NCBI GenBank assembly: GCA_022764165.1
Contig: JALERM010000023.1
Location: 1 to 52,912 of the forward strand
Direction: 5' to 3'
Source: Eubacterium sp.
GTDB taxonomy: Bacteria > Bacillota > Clostridia > Lachnospirales > Lachnospiraceae
DNA length: 52,912 nt
Shown here: positions 8,486-16,325 of the stretch, in pieces
Numbering within the stretch: position 1 is the stretch's first letter
Layout of the letters: the number at the start of each line of letters is the position of its first letter
Notes under the pieces: model-generated
The model's input: the letters and a program-made list of their open reading frames with translations, nothing else
What the model was told of the DNA's origin: nothing
Databases searched by the model: none
Program-made: the position numbers and the translations under genes

Positions 8486-8831
8486 GGGCTTGTACTGGTT
8501 TCGACGGGGGTTTTGAAGTTTGGGAAGCCATCCGCGGCCCCGGGACCGCGTCATCAACCTGGAATTAAATTTAAACGCAGACGATACAATCGCTTGCGCT
8601 GCCTAATGGCAGCTGTCGCTGTCTGAGATTCCCGCATCTCAGATAACGGCATCAAACTTAGCGGGGCACTTTTTCTCCAAAGCTTTGCGGAGAGAAAAGA
8701 TTTTATGAAGCTACTGAAAACTGCAGCCTGTCATCCGGCGTCAGTTGGAGGGAATGTGAAAAGAATGACTGTGATGGGAGATGCCTGAATGGACAGGCTT
8801 TCGGACGCGGGTTCGATTCCCGCCAGGTCCA
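8486..8831 (+). ncRNA. ssrA: Transfer-messenger RNA (tmRNA)
   Basis: The tRNA-like ends are clear: 5' GGGCTTGTACTGGTTTCGACGGGG and 3' GGACGCGGGTTCGATTCCCGCCAGGTCCA, with GGGCTTG pairing to CAGGTCC (two G-U pairs) as acceptor stem and a normal T arm. CCA is not encoded. The internal frame after AATTTAAAC reads GCA GAC GAT ACA ATC GCT TGC GCT GCC TAA, giving the tag ADDTIACAA; the resume codon GCA is inferred by analogy with the C. difficile tag ADDNFAIAA. tmRNA frees stalled ribosomes and marks the nascent chain for proteolysis. It follows smpB and has its own promoter and terminator. Confidence 0.96.
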
Positions 8832-8839
8832 TAACGAAA

Positions 8840-8875
8840 AGACCCCGGAAATCATTGATTTCCGGGGTCTTTTTT
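8840..8875 (+). terminator. Terminator of ssrA
   Basis: AGACCCCGGAAATCA and TGATTTCCGGGGTCT form a 15-base-pair stem with a one-base loop, followed by six T residues, just after the tmRNA 3' end. Confidence 0.92.
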
Positions 8876-8881
8876 AACTGG

Positions 8882-8958
8882 GGGACGTTTCTTTTGTCAT
8901 GAGGAGTGTTTTTTGTCACGACCATTAGGGCGCTCCTCGTGGCAAAAGGAACGTCCCT
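8882..8958. repeat. 77-base hairpin repeat GGGACGTT, copy 1
   Basis: GGGACGTTTCTTTTGTCATGAGGAGTG pairs with the strand complementary to GCGCTCCTCGTGGCAAAAGG plus AACGTCCCT, enclosing a loop around TTTTTTGTCACGACCATTAG. A second copy of the same 77-base length is at 31130-31206 with only 8 differing positions by my count. It stands between the ssrA terminator and the next promoter. It has no coding capacity and looks like a dispersed palindromic element. Confidence 0.75.
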
Positions 8959-8973
8959 AAAATGGTTCTACCG

Positions 8974-9002
8974 TTGATTTCTACTTTTCAAAATTGTATA
9001 AT
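8974..9002 (+). promoter_or_regulatory. Promoter of the membrane protein / two-component operon
   Basis: TTGATT (8974-8979), 17 bases, TATAAT (8997-9002). The predicted transcript starts near 9009, which makes the ATG at 9012 nearly leaderless and favours the ATG at 9036 as the real start of the first gene. Confidence 0.7.
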
Positions 9003-9035
9003 AGGAGCAACATGAAATGTAGGAGTGTGAGTGTT

Positions 9036-9683
9036 ATGGATACAATTCTTCATTATGCGGCATCCAGTGAACAGATACAGCTACTGATGCCCCTGTTGTT
9101 GTTGATAGAGGTTATTTTTTCATTTTTGAATTGTTTTTTTGGCTACAGGCTGATGAAGCTCTGGGTGGGGCTGTGCGGGTTTTTGATTGGCTTTATGGGT
9201 GGTTTTTTGCTGATTTCCTGTGTGAGCACGGATCGGACGGTGGTTTTTGGCGGTTCCATGGCTGTAGGTCTGGTGTTGGGAGTGCTGGCGTATGTGGTTT
9301 ATCTGGTGGGGCTGTTGTTTCTTGGCTGGTGTGCAACCTTTGCTGTGGCTGTAGTGATCGGGCGCGGCATAGAGACCGGTATCAGAGAAAAATTGGGCGT
9401 ACTTGCCATAGGAGCTTTGCTGGGTATTTTGGTGGGAGTGTTATGTGTACTGTTTGCCAGACCATGTATTATTTTTTTGACCGGAGTTAGCGGGGGACTG
9501 GCCCTGGTTACGTCTGCTGTTGCGATTTCAGGGAAAACATTGCCGACCCATATGACACTGGCAGCAGGAGCGGTGATGGCTATGATCGGTGTGGGAATCC
9601 AGATAGGCCAGGGAGTACTTGAAACTAATAGAAAAAAACACAAAAAGAACATAAGTGTCAGGTATAATAACGGAAGAATGTAA
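9036..9683 (+). CDS. Polytopic membrane protein (TMEM198/DUF4203-like)
   Basis: A protein of 215 residues from the chosen start, almost entirely hydrophobic, with about seven predicted membrane spans and a short basic tail ETNRKKHKKN. Repeated glycine-rich spans such as GYRLMKLWVGLCGFLIGFMGGFLL and GVLAIGALLGILVGVLCVLF recall the TMEM198/DUF4203 family of unknown function; this assignment is only by general pattern. ATG 9036 is 10 bases after AGGAG and well placed relative to the promoter. A response regulator gene begins 15 bases after its stop, so it is likely the first gene of a three-gene operon and may be linked to the signal sensed by the kinase. Confidence 0.75.
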   Translation: MDTILHYAASSEQIQLLMPLLLLIEVIFSFLNCFFGYRLMKLWVGLCGFLIGFMGGFLLISCVSTDRTVVFGGSMAVGLVLGVLAYVVYLVGLLFLGWCATFAVAVVIGRGIETGIREKLGVLAIGALLGILVGVLCVLFARPCIIFLTGVSGGLALVTSAVAISGKTLPTHMTLAAGAVMAMIGVGIQIGQGVLETNRKKHKKNISVRYNNGRM

Positions 9684-9698
9684 CATGGAGGCGATACT

Positions 9699-10379
9699 AT
9701 GAACAAATTAAAAATACTTGTAGTGGATGACGAGAGCCGTATGAGAAAACTGGTCCGGGATTTCCTGGTAAAAAGTGATTTTGACGTGGTGGAAGCTGCG
9801 GATGGAGAGCAGGCAGTTGATCTTTTTCTGCAGGATAAAAACATTGCTTTGATTATACTGGATGTGATGATGCCCAAAATGGATGGCTGGCAGGTGTGCA
9901 GGGAAATCCGTAAAATTTCCAAAGTGCCGATTATTATGCTGACAGCCAGGGGAGATGAGAGAGATGAACTGATGGGATTTGATCTTGGTGTGGACGAATA
10001 CATTTCCAAACCTTTCAGTCCTAAAATCCTTGTGGCAAGGGTGCAGGCAATCTTGAGAAGGTCAGGCCACGGAGAGAAAGAAGATGTGATAGAGTCCGGT
10101 GGTATCGTATTGAATAAAACTGCCCATATGGTGACGGTGGATGGAAAGAGTATTGAGCTTAGCTACAAAGAGTTTGAGCTTCTGGCTTATTTTATGGAGA
10201 ATCAGGGAATTGCACTTTCCAGAGAGAAAATTCTGAATCATGTGTGGAATTATGATTATTTTGGAGATGCCAGAACCATAGACACCCATGTAAAAAAGCT
10301 GCGCAGTAAGATGGGAGAAAAGGGCGATTATATTAAAACCATTTGGGGTATGGGATATAAATTTGAGGTGAAATCATGA
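9699..10379 (+). CDS. OmpR/PhoB-family response regulator
   Basis: A 226-residue two-domain regulator. The receiver domain (1-120) has the acidic pocket VVDDE, the phosphorylated Asp55 in LIILDVMMPK, and Lys104 in YISKPF. A winged-helix DNA-binding domain follows (about 130-225, with SYKEFELLAYFMENQGIALSREKILNHVW and TIDTHVKKLRSKMG). It will bind DNA when phosphorylated by the histidine kinase whose start codon overlaps its stop as ATGA. The ATG follows GGAGG. The target genes cannot be told from the sequence; the upstream membrane protein gene is a candidate. Confidence 0.95.
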   Translation: MNKLKILVVDDESRMRKLVRDFLVKSDFDVVEAADGEQAVDLFLQDKNIALIILDVMMPKMDGWQVCREIRKISKVPIIMLTARGDERDELMGFDLGVDEYISKPFSPKILVARVQAILRRSGHGEKEDVIESGGIVLNKTAHMVTVDGKSIELSYKEFELLAYFMENQGIALSREKILNHVWNYDYFGDARTIDTHVKKLRSKMGEKGDYIKTIWGMGYKFEVKS

Positions 10380-11878
10380 AAAAGTCCATACGTTTTCAAA
10401 TAGTGTCGGTATTTCTTGCTTATGTGTTTTTTTCGGTCCTCCTCATGGTTTTGTTGAATTACGGATTTTTGGAGAAAGTATATCTTAAGGAAAAAGAAAA
10501 TACATTGAAACTGGCGTATAGAGAAATTATATTAAAGTATGACTCTGTTGAGGATGATGCACTTACCAAATTCTGTTCTGCCAATAATCTTTCAGCTGTT
10601 ATTTATAATATGAACAGTAAAGAGGGTTCGATGGTTAACAGCTACAGCAATCTTCGGAGTGAAGATGCTGACCGGCTGCGGGCCCGCCTGTTCGGATACA
10701 TGTCCGGGTTGGAGCCGGAAGGAGATGAGATTCTGGATAAAAATGAGATATTTACTATTCTTTATAATCAGGATCGGATGTTTCAGATGGAATTTGTAGA
10801 AATGTGGGGAAAAACCTCAGATGGAATTGCATTTATTCTGCGAAGTCCCATGGAGAGTATAACAGAAAGTGTGAAGATTTCCAACCGGTTTTATATCATA
10901 ACTGCGTTATTGATCGGAGCAATCAGCGTGGTTTTTGTTGGCATTTTCGGCATAAGGATTACCCGTCCGATTACAGAACTGACAGAATTGTCACAGCGAA
11001 TGGCCAATCTGGATTTTGATGCGAAGTTTTCCGGAACGGAAGAAAATGAGATCGGTATTCTTGGACGGAATTTTAACAAAATGTCAGAGACTTTGGAAAA
11101 GACCATTGCGGAGCTGAAAACTGCCAATAATGAATTGCAGAAGGATATTGAAGAAAAAGAAGAAATCGATGAGATGAGAAAGGAATTTCTCTCTAATGTG
11201 TCACATGAGCTGAAGACACCGATTGCCCTTATTCAGGGATATGCGGAAGGGCTGCAGGATAATATCAATGATGACCCGGAAAGCAGGGAGTTTTACTGTG
11301 ATGTCATTATTGATGAGGCTTCGAAAATGAATCAGATGGTTAAAAAACTGCTGACGCTGAATCAGCTGGAGTTTGGCAATGACCAGGTAAATATGGAACG
11401 ATTTGATCTGACTACCTTAGTTCGGGGAGTGATTCAGGCTTCGGCAATCCTGGCTCAGCAGCAGGGGACGGAAATTATTTTCCGACAGGATACTCCGGTT
11501 TATGTCTGGGGTGATGAATTCAAAGTGGAAGAGGTGGTAACAAATTATCTGACCAATGCCATCCATTATGTAAAAAATGAAAATAAAATAGATATTCGTT
11601 TTGTACAAAATGGTAATGCAATTAAGGTGATTGTTTTCAATACAGGAGATCCTATACCGGAAGAAGACATTGAAAAGGTGTGGATTAAGTTTTATAAGGT
11701 TGATAAGGCCAGAACCCGTGAGTATGGAGGCAGTGGAATCGGATTGTCCATTGTCAAAGCCATCATGGATTCCATGCATCAGCAGTGCGGTGTCCGCAAC
11801 TATACCAACGGCGTTGCTTTCTGGTTTACTCTGGAGTCTGGTGGCAGCAGTATTGAGGAAGATTGCAATTTATTGTAG
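10376..11878 (+). CDS. Sensor histidine kinase
   Basis: A 500-residue membrane kinase. TM1 is about residues 8-29, an extracellular sensor domain spans 30-170, TM2 is about 172-195, then HAMP (RITRPITELTELSQRMANLDF), a short coiled-coil, and the HisKA box FLSNVSHELKTPIALIQGY with the phosphorylated His277. The ATPase domain has VVTNYLTNAIHYV (N box) and YGGSGIGLSIVKAIM (G box). It overlaps the response regulator by four bases (ATGA), so the two are translationally coupled partners. The sensor domain shows no motif that I can tie to a ligand. A hisH gene starts 93 bases later. Confidence 0.95.
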   Translation: MKKSIRFQIVSVFLAYVFFSVLLMVLLNYGFLEKVYLKEKENTLKLAYREIILKYDSVEDDALTKFCSANNLSAVIYNMNSKEGSMVNSYSNLRSEDADRLRARLFGYMSGLEPEGDEILDKNEIFTILYNQDRMFQMEFVEMWGKTSDGIAFILRSPMESITESVKISNRFYIITALLIGAISVVFVGIFGIRITRPITELTELSQRMANLDFDAKFSGTEENEIGILGRNFNKMSETLEKTIAELKTANNELQKDIEEKEEIDEMRKEFLSNVSHELKTPIALIQGYAEGLQDNINDDPESREFYCDVIIDEASKMNQMVKKLLTLNQLEFGNDQVNMERFDLTTLVRGVIQASAILAQQQGTEIIFRQDTPVYVWGDEFKVEEVVTNYLTNAIHYVKNENKIDIRFVQNGNAIKVIVFNTGDPIPEEDIEKVWIKFYKVDKARTREYGGSGIGLSIVKAIMDSMHQQCGVRNYTNGVAFWFTLESGGSSIEEDCNLL

Positions 11879-11971
11879 CATTGCGTCAAATTCTGTGGTA
11901 AACTTATAGCTGAAATTTTGTCGGTTTTGACAGAATGATGGTTATGAAAAACAAAGAGGAGTGAACAGCAC

Positions 11972-12595
11972 ATGATAGCACTGATTGATTATGATGCGGG
12001 AAATATGAAAAGTGTGGAAAAAGCCCTTCAGTTGATTGGAGAGGACGTTATTGTCACCAGAGATTCAAAAGAAATTCTGGCTGCAGATAAAGTGATTCTG
12101 CCGGGAGTTGGATGCTTTGGCGATGCCATGGAGAATTTACATCATTTTGGTCTGGTTCCGGTTATCCGACAGGTTGTGGAAAAGCAGACACCATTTCTTG
12201 GAATCTGCCTGGGCCTGCAGCTTTTATTTGAAAGAAGCGAGGAAAGTCCCGGCGTAGAGGGGCTTGGACTGCTGAAAGGAGAGATTCTCAGAATTCCCTC
12301 ACAGGAAGGGCTGAAGATTCCGCATATGGGATGGAATGACCTGACATTTCCCAATAATGGAAGATTATTTCAGGGGATTCCGGAACATTCGTATGTGTAC
12401 TTTGTACACTCCTATTATCTGAAAGCAGAGGAACCGGAGATTGTAAAAGCAGCAACGGAGTATGGCACTTATATTCATGCCTCTGTTGAAAAAGGAAATC
12501 TCTTTGCCTGCCAGTTCCATCCGGAGAAGAGTTCCTCCGTTGGACTGCAGATCTTACGAAATTTTGCCGGTATATCCGGAAAAGGAGGAATGTGA
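11972..12595 (+). CDS. hisH: Imidazole glycerol phosphate synthase, glutaminase subunit HisH
   Basis: A 207-residue class I glutamine amidotransferase subunit that hydrolyses glutamine and channels ammonia to HisF. The catalytic triad is visible: Cys79 in [12 protein letters not shown] and the His-Glu pair in CQFHPEKSS near residue 182. The oxyanion region reads [11 protein letters not shown]. It lies one base before hisF and has an AGAGGAG site before its ATG. The rest of the histidine pathway is not in this window, so this pair stands apart from a normal his operon. Confidence 0.96.
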   Translation: MIALIDYDAGNMKSVEKALQLIGEDVIVTRDSKEILAADKVILPGVGCFGDAMENLHHFGLVPVIRQVVEKQTPFLGICLGLQLLFERSEESPGVEGLGLLKGEILRIPSQEGLKIPHMGWNDLTFPNNGRLFQGIPEHSYVYFVHSYYLKAEEPEIVKAATEYGTYIHASVEKGNLFACQFHPEKSSSVGLQILRNFAGISGKGGM

Positions 12596-12596
12596 A

Positions 12597-13358
12597 ATGC
12601 TGACAAAAAGAATCATTCCCTGTCTGGATGTGAATAACGGACGTGTAGTGAAAGGTGTAAATTTTGTCAATCTGCAGGATGCCGGTGATCCGGTGGCAGT
12701 GGCCAAAGCATACGATGAAGCAGGAGCGGATGAGGTGGTATTTCTTGACATCACAGCATCTTCCGATAATAGAAATACTGTCGTAGATATGGTACGAAAA
12801 GTGGCAGCAAATGTATTTATTCCCTTTACCGTCGGCGGTGGTATTCGAACCGTTGATGATTTTAAACTGCTGCTTAGAGAAGGAGCAGACAAAATTTCTA
12901 TTAATTCTTCTGCAATCAATCGTCCGGAACTGATCCGTGAGGCAGCTTTAAAGTTTGGAAGTCAGTGTGTGGTTGTAGCCATTGATGCCAAGATGAGACA
13001 GGACGGAAGCGGATGGAATGTTTATAAGAACGGCGGCCGCATCGATGTTGGCCTGGATGCCGTAGAATGGGCAAAAAAAGCGGAATCTCTGGGTGCCGGA
13101 GAAATCCTGCTTACCAGTATGGACGGCGATGGAACGAAAGCAGGGTATGATCTGAAGCTGACCAGAGCAATTGCTGATGCCGTATCCATTCCGGTGATTG
13201 CTTCCGGAGGTGCGGGAAAACTGGAACATTTTTATGATGCTCTGACAGAGGGAGGTGCGGATGCTGCACTGGCTGCCTCACTCTTTCATTATAAAGAACT
13301 GGAAATCCGTGAAGTGAAGGAATATCTTCAGAAACGTGGACTTCCGGTGAGACTGTAG
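12597..13358 (+). CDS. hisF: Imidazole glycerol phosphate synthase, cyclase subunit HisF
   Basis: A 253-residue TIM barrel that uses ammonia from HisH and PRFAR to make imidazole glycerol phosphate and AICAR in histidine biosynthesis. It begins [23 protein letters not shown], with catalytic Asp11, and has the second catalytic aspartate in VVVAIDAKM near residue 130; phosphate-binding loops are TVGGGIRT and IASGGAGK. A longer frame is open upstream inside hisH, but ATG 12597 follows AAGGAGG at the right distance and gives the canonical N-terminus. ung follows 18 bases later. Confidence 0.97.
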   Translation: MLTKRIIPCLDVNNGRVVKGVNFVNLQDAGDPVAVAKAYDEAGADEVVFLDITASSDNRNTVVDMVRKVAANVFIPFTVGGGIRTVDDFKLLLREGADKISINSSAINRPELIREAALKFGSQCVVVAIDAKMRQDGSGWNVYKNGGRIDVGLDAVEWAKKAESLGAGEILLTSMDGDGTKAGYDLKLTRAIADAVSIPVIASGGAGKLEHFYDALTEGGADAALAASLFHYKELEIREVKEYLQKRGLPVRL

Positions 13359-13376
13359 AAGGAAGAAGGTGCAAAG

Positions 13377-14051
13377 ATGCCGCCGATTACAGGTGCGTGG
13401 GCAGCTGCCTTAAAAGAAGAATTTCATAAACCTTATTATAAAAAATTGTTTCAGACAGTAGGACAGGAATATGCTTCTCATAAAATTTTTCCTGCGGGGG
13501 ATGATATCTTTAATGCCTTTCATTTTACTCCGCTGGAGCAGGTGAAAGTGGTAATTCTGGGTCAGGATCCCTATCATGGTGATGGACAGGCACATGGACT
13601 ATGTTTTTCTGTGAAACCGGATGTGGAAATTCCCCCTTCTCTGGTGAACATTTACAAAGAGCTGGAAGATGATCTGGGATGTTATATTCCCAATAACGGC
13701 TATCTGGAAAAATGGGCAAGACAGGGCGTACTGCTTTTGAACACGGTATTGACTGTGAGGGCGCATCAGGCGAATTCTCACCGGGGAATCGGATGGGAAG
13801 AATTTACAGATGCTGCGATCCGCATATTGGCAGCACAGGACAGACCGATGGTGTTTATCCTTTGGGGAAGACCGGCGCAGATGAAAAAAAGCATGCTGAA
13901 TCCGGAAAAACATCTGATTCTGGAAGCACCGCATCCCAGTCCATTGTCTGCTTATCGGGGATTTTTCGGCAGCAGACCATTTAGTAAGACAAATGAATAT
14001 CTTGTCAGCCACGGGATGGAACCTATTGACTGGCAGATTGAGAATCGGTAA
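13377..14051 (+). CDS. ung: Uracil-DNA glycosylase (family 1)
   Basis: A 224-residue repair enzyme that cuts uracil from DNA. The water-activating loop GQDPYH (catalytic Asp64) and the DNA-intercalating/uracil loop APHPSPLSAYRGFFGSRPFS (His186) are both intact, as is the uracil-recognition part LLLNTVLTVR. Length is normal for Ung. It follows hisF closely and precedes the flippase gene by 13 bases, so the run hisH-hisF-ung-flippase is probably one transcript although the functions are unrelated. Confidence 0.97.
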   Translation: MPPITGAWAAALKEEFHKPYYKKLFQTVGQEYASHKIFPAGDDIFNAFHFTPLEQVKVVILGQDPYHGDGQAHGLCFSVKPDVEIPPSLVNIYKELEDDLGCYIPNNGYLEKWARQGVLLLNTVLTVRAHQANSHRGIGWEEFTDAAIRILAAQDRPMVFILWGRPAQMKKSMLNPEKHLILEAPHPSPLSAYRGFFGSRPFSKTNEYLVSHGMEPIDWQIENR

Positions 14052-14064
14052 GGAAGGTACAACG

Positions 14065-15693
14065 ATGAGTAAAGAAAATGGAAATACACTGGTCAGGAAT
14101 GCATCATTTCTGATGATGGCTACGCTGATCTCCCGGGTGATCGGGCTTTTATACAAAAGTCCGCTGAGTACTGTCGTGGGCAATGTTGGTATGGGGTACT
14201 TTGGCTATGCCAATAATGTTTATGTTATTTTGTTATTAGTTTCTTCTTATAGTATACCTATGGCTGTATCAAAGGTGATTTCAGAACGCCTGGCCCTGAA
14301 GCAGTTTCGCAATGCACAGAAAGTGTTTCATGGTGCTTTGATCTATGCGTCTGTTGTTGGAGGAGCGGCAGCCCTGGTAGCCCTGTTTCTGGGAAAATAT
14401 CTTTTGCCGGTGAATCAGCAGGAGGCACTGCTGGCTTTGCGTATGCTGGCGCCAACGATTTTTCTCTCAGCTATTCTGGGTGTGTTCAGGGGATTTTTTC
14501 AGGCTCATAATACAATGCTTCCTACCTCTATGTCGCAGATTATTGAACAGATTGCTCATGCGATTGTCAGTGTCGGAGCTGCATGGCTTCTGATTCGGAG
14601 CTTTGGAACGGATGATACCTCAAAAGCTATCTATGGTGCTGCGGGCGGTACCCTTGGTACCGGAGCCGGTGTTGCTGTGGGACTGCTGTTTATGATCGTG
14701 GTATATGCAATGAACCGCAAAGCCATTTTGAAGAAGGTAAAGAAGGATAAACATGAGAGAGAAGAAAGCATGGGTTCTGTGCTGAAACTGATCTTTATGA
14801 TGGTGACCCCGATTATTTTCAATACCTTTGTATACAATGCCAGCAGCTATCTGGATTCTAAAATCTTTTCCGATATTCTGGCACTGAAGAAAATGAACAG
14901 CGCAGCTGTCAGCGGGCAGTGGGGAGAATATAGTAACTATTATATTTCCATGATCAATATTCCTCTTGCACTTTCCAGTGCAACCTCCTCAGCTATGATG
15001 CCGGAAATATCCAGCCGGTATATTACGAAAGATTATGAGGGTGCCAACAGGAAAATTAATGAAGGGGTACAGCTGACCATGTTCTTATGTATTCCGGCGG
15101 CTGTAGGACTGTCAGTTCTCGCATTTCCTATCATGAAACTGCTGTTTCCAAAAAGCAGTGATCTGTCAGGAATGCTGTTGGCGATAGGTTCTGTTTCGGT
15201 TATTTTCTCTGCATTGTCCACAATTACCAATGGCGTACTGCAGGCAATCGGACAGGCAAAAATTCCTCTCCGCAATTCAGCAATCTCACTGGTGCTGAAT
15301 GTGATCACTGTGACATTGGGTTCTTATTTTGCACCGCAGTTTGGAGTATTTATTGTATTACTGGCAAGTATCGTATTTGCTGTATGCATGTGCGTACTGA
15401 ATGCGTTGTCTCTGAAAAAATATCTGGGACATAAAAATGACTTCGTCAACGGATATGGAAAACCGCTGTTGGCTTCTGTCGGCATGGGGTTGGTGGCCTG
15501 GATCGTGTATTACGGAATGTATATTTTTGTACCGATAAAAATTCTGTGCCTCGGTGTGTCTGTGATTCTTGCCGTACTCGTCTACATGATTCTTTATGTG
15601 ATTGTAACAAAGGCGACGAAAGAACAGATGAGAAAACTTCCAATGGGGAATTATATGGTGAAGGTGCTTGGGAAACTGCACTTGCTTAAATAA
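14065..15693 (+). CDS. SpoVB/YtgP-family MOP flippase (polysaccharide or lipid II carrier)
   Basis: A 542-residue polytopic membrane protein with about 14 predicted spans. Its N-terminus TLVRNASFLMMATLISRVIGLLYKSPLS and the SSYSIPMAVSKVISERLA segment are typical of the SpoVB/YtgP branch of the MOP superfamily, which moves undecaprenyl-linked cell-wall precursors across the membrane. A longer frame is open into ung, but ATG 14065 follows AAGGAAGG and avoids the overlap. Whether the substrate is lipid II or another polysaccharide unit cannot be told from the sequence. A small palindromic element follows and may end transcription. Confidence 0.88.
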   Translation: MSKENGNTLVRNASFLMMATLISRVIGLLYKSPLSTVVGNVGMGYFGYANNVYVILLLVSSYSIPMAVSKVISERLALKQFRNAQKVFHGALIYASVVGGAAALVALFLGKYLLPVNQQEALLALRMLAPTIFLSAILGVFRGFFQAHNTMLPTSMSQIIEQIAHAIVSVGAAWLLIRSFGTDDTSKAIYGAAGGTLGTGAGVAVGLLFMIVVYAMNRKAILKKVKKDKHEREESMGSVLKLIFMMVTPIIFNTFVYNASSYLDSKIFSDILALKKMNSAAVSGQWGEYSNYYISMINIPLALSSATSSAMMPEISSRYITKDYEGANRKINEGVQLTMFLCIPAAVGLSVLAFPIMKLLFPKSSDLSGMLLAIGSVSVIFSALSTITNGVLQAIGQAKIPLRNSAISLVLNVITVTLGSYFAPQFGVFIVLLASIVFAVCMCVLNALSLKKYLGHKNDFVNGYGKPLLASVGMGLVAWIVYYGMYIFVPIKILCLGVSVILAVLVYMILYVIVTKATKEQMRKLPMGNYMVKVLGKLHLLK

Positions 15694-15710
15694 GAGTAAG
15701 AGTGTTATTG

Positions 15711-15758
15711 GGAGCGGACGGAAACTTGTTATCATTTTTTAAGAAGTTTCCGTCCCTT
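15711..15758. repeat. GGACGGAAACTT palindrome, short form (possible terminator)
   Basis: GGACGGAAACTT and AAGTTTCCGTCC enclose GTTATCATTTTTTAAG, followed by CTTTTC. The left arm and loop start (GGACGGAAACTT, TATCATTTTTT, AGAAG) match the left end of the longer element at 29477-29682, so this looks like an internally deleted copy. It also has the form of a rho-independent terminator for the flippase gene. Confidence 0.65.
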
Positions 15759-15786
15759 TTCAAAAGAATAAAAAAGGAGTGTTCAT

Positions 15787-16263
15787 ATGGAAGTGAAAAT
15801 GAAAAGTCCGTCGGAGTCTCAGACTGAACAGACCTACCTGATGCGTCCCTGTTATTTGAATGGTTATGGGAATTTGTTTGGCGGGCAGCTGATGAGCTGG
15901 ATTGATGAGATTGCCAGTATCGTAGCTATGCGTCACAGTGAGTCTGATATTACGACGGCAGCGATTGATAATCTTAATTTTAAACAGGGGGCAACTGTTG
16001 ATGATGTAATTGTGCTGCGCGGAAAGATTACTTATGTAGGTAAGACTTCGATGGAAGTTCGGGTGGATACCTATGTGGAAAACCGTAAAGGTATACGAAA
16101 AGTCATTAACCGGGCATATCTTGTAATGGTTGCTGTGGATGAGCACCATCATCCGGTAAAAGTTCCGGGACTGCTGCTCCAGACAGAAGCTGAAAAAGCC
16201 GAGTGGGAAGGCGGGGAGAAGCGATATCTGCTGAGAAAACAGAGACGGATGGAAGGGTTCTGA
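15787..16263 (+). CDS. Acyl-CoA thioesterase, hotdog fold (YciA/BACH type)
   Basis: A 158-residue single-domain hotdog protein. The segment LMRPCYLNGYGNLFGGQLMSWIDEIASIVAMRHS holds the family's N-x-x-G-x-x-F-G-G-x-L-M-x-W-x-D signature with the putative catalytic Asp, and IDNLNFKQGATVDDVIVLRGKITYVGKTSMEVRVDTY forms the central strands. Members hydrolyse acyl-CoA thioesters in the cytosol; the chain-length preference cannot be judged. The ATG follows AAAAAGGAG. It stands alone between a palindromic element and a bidirectional terminator shared with the convergent activase gene. Confidence 0.88.
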   Translation: MEVKMKSPSESQTEQTYLMRPCYLNGYGNLFGGQLMSWIDEIASIVAMRHSESDITTAAIDNLNFKQGATVDDVIVLRGKITYVGKTSMEVRVDTYVENRKGIRKVINRAYLVMVAVDEHHHPVKVPGLLLQTEAEKAEWEGGEKRYLLRKQRRMEGF

Positions 16264-16275
16264 TTTATCTTGAAT

Positions 16276-16318
16276 AAAATTGCCCCGGGGAGTTTTACAA
16301 ACTCCCCGGGGCAATTTT
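16276..16318. terminator. Bidirectional terminator (CCCCGGGG hairpin, copy 3)
   Basis: A perfect 20-base-pair stem with a 3-base loop: AAAATTGCCCCGGGGAGTTT (16276-16295) and its complement (16299-16318), with T-runs at the 3' side on both strands. It sits in the 62-base gap between two convergent genes, 12 bases past the thioesterase stop. The core and loop belong to the same family as 519-553 and 2081-2119. Confidence 0.88.
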
Positions 16319-16325
16319 TCAATTT

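Noticed and set aside
8408-8626. A 72-codon open frame across the start of ssrA
   Set aside because: It overlaps the tmRNA promoter and acceptor region; the RNA structure fully explains the sequence.
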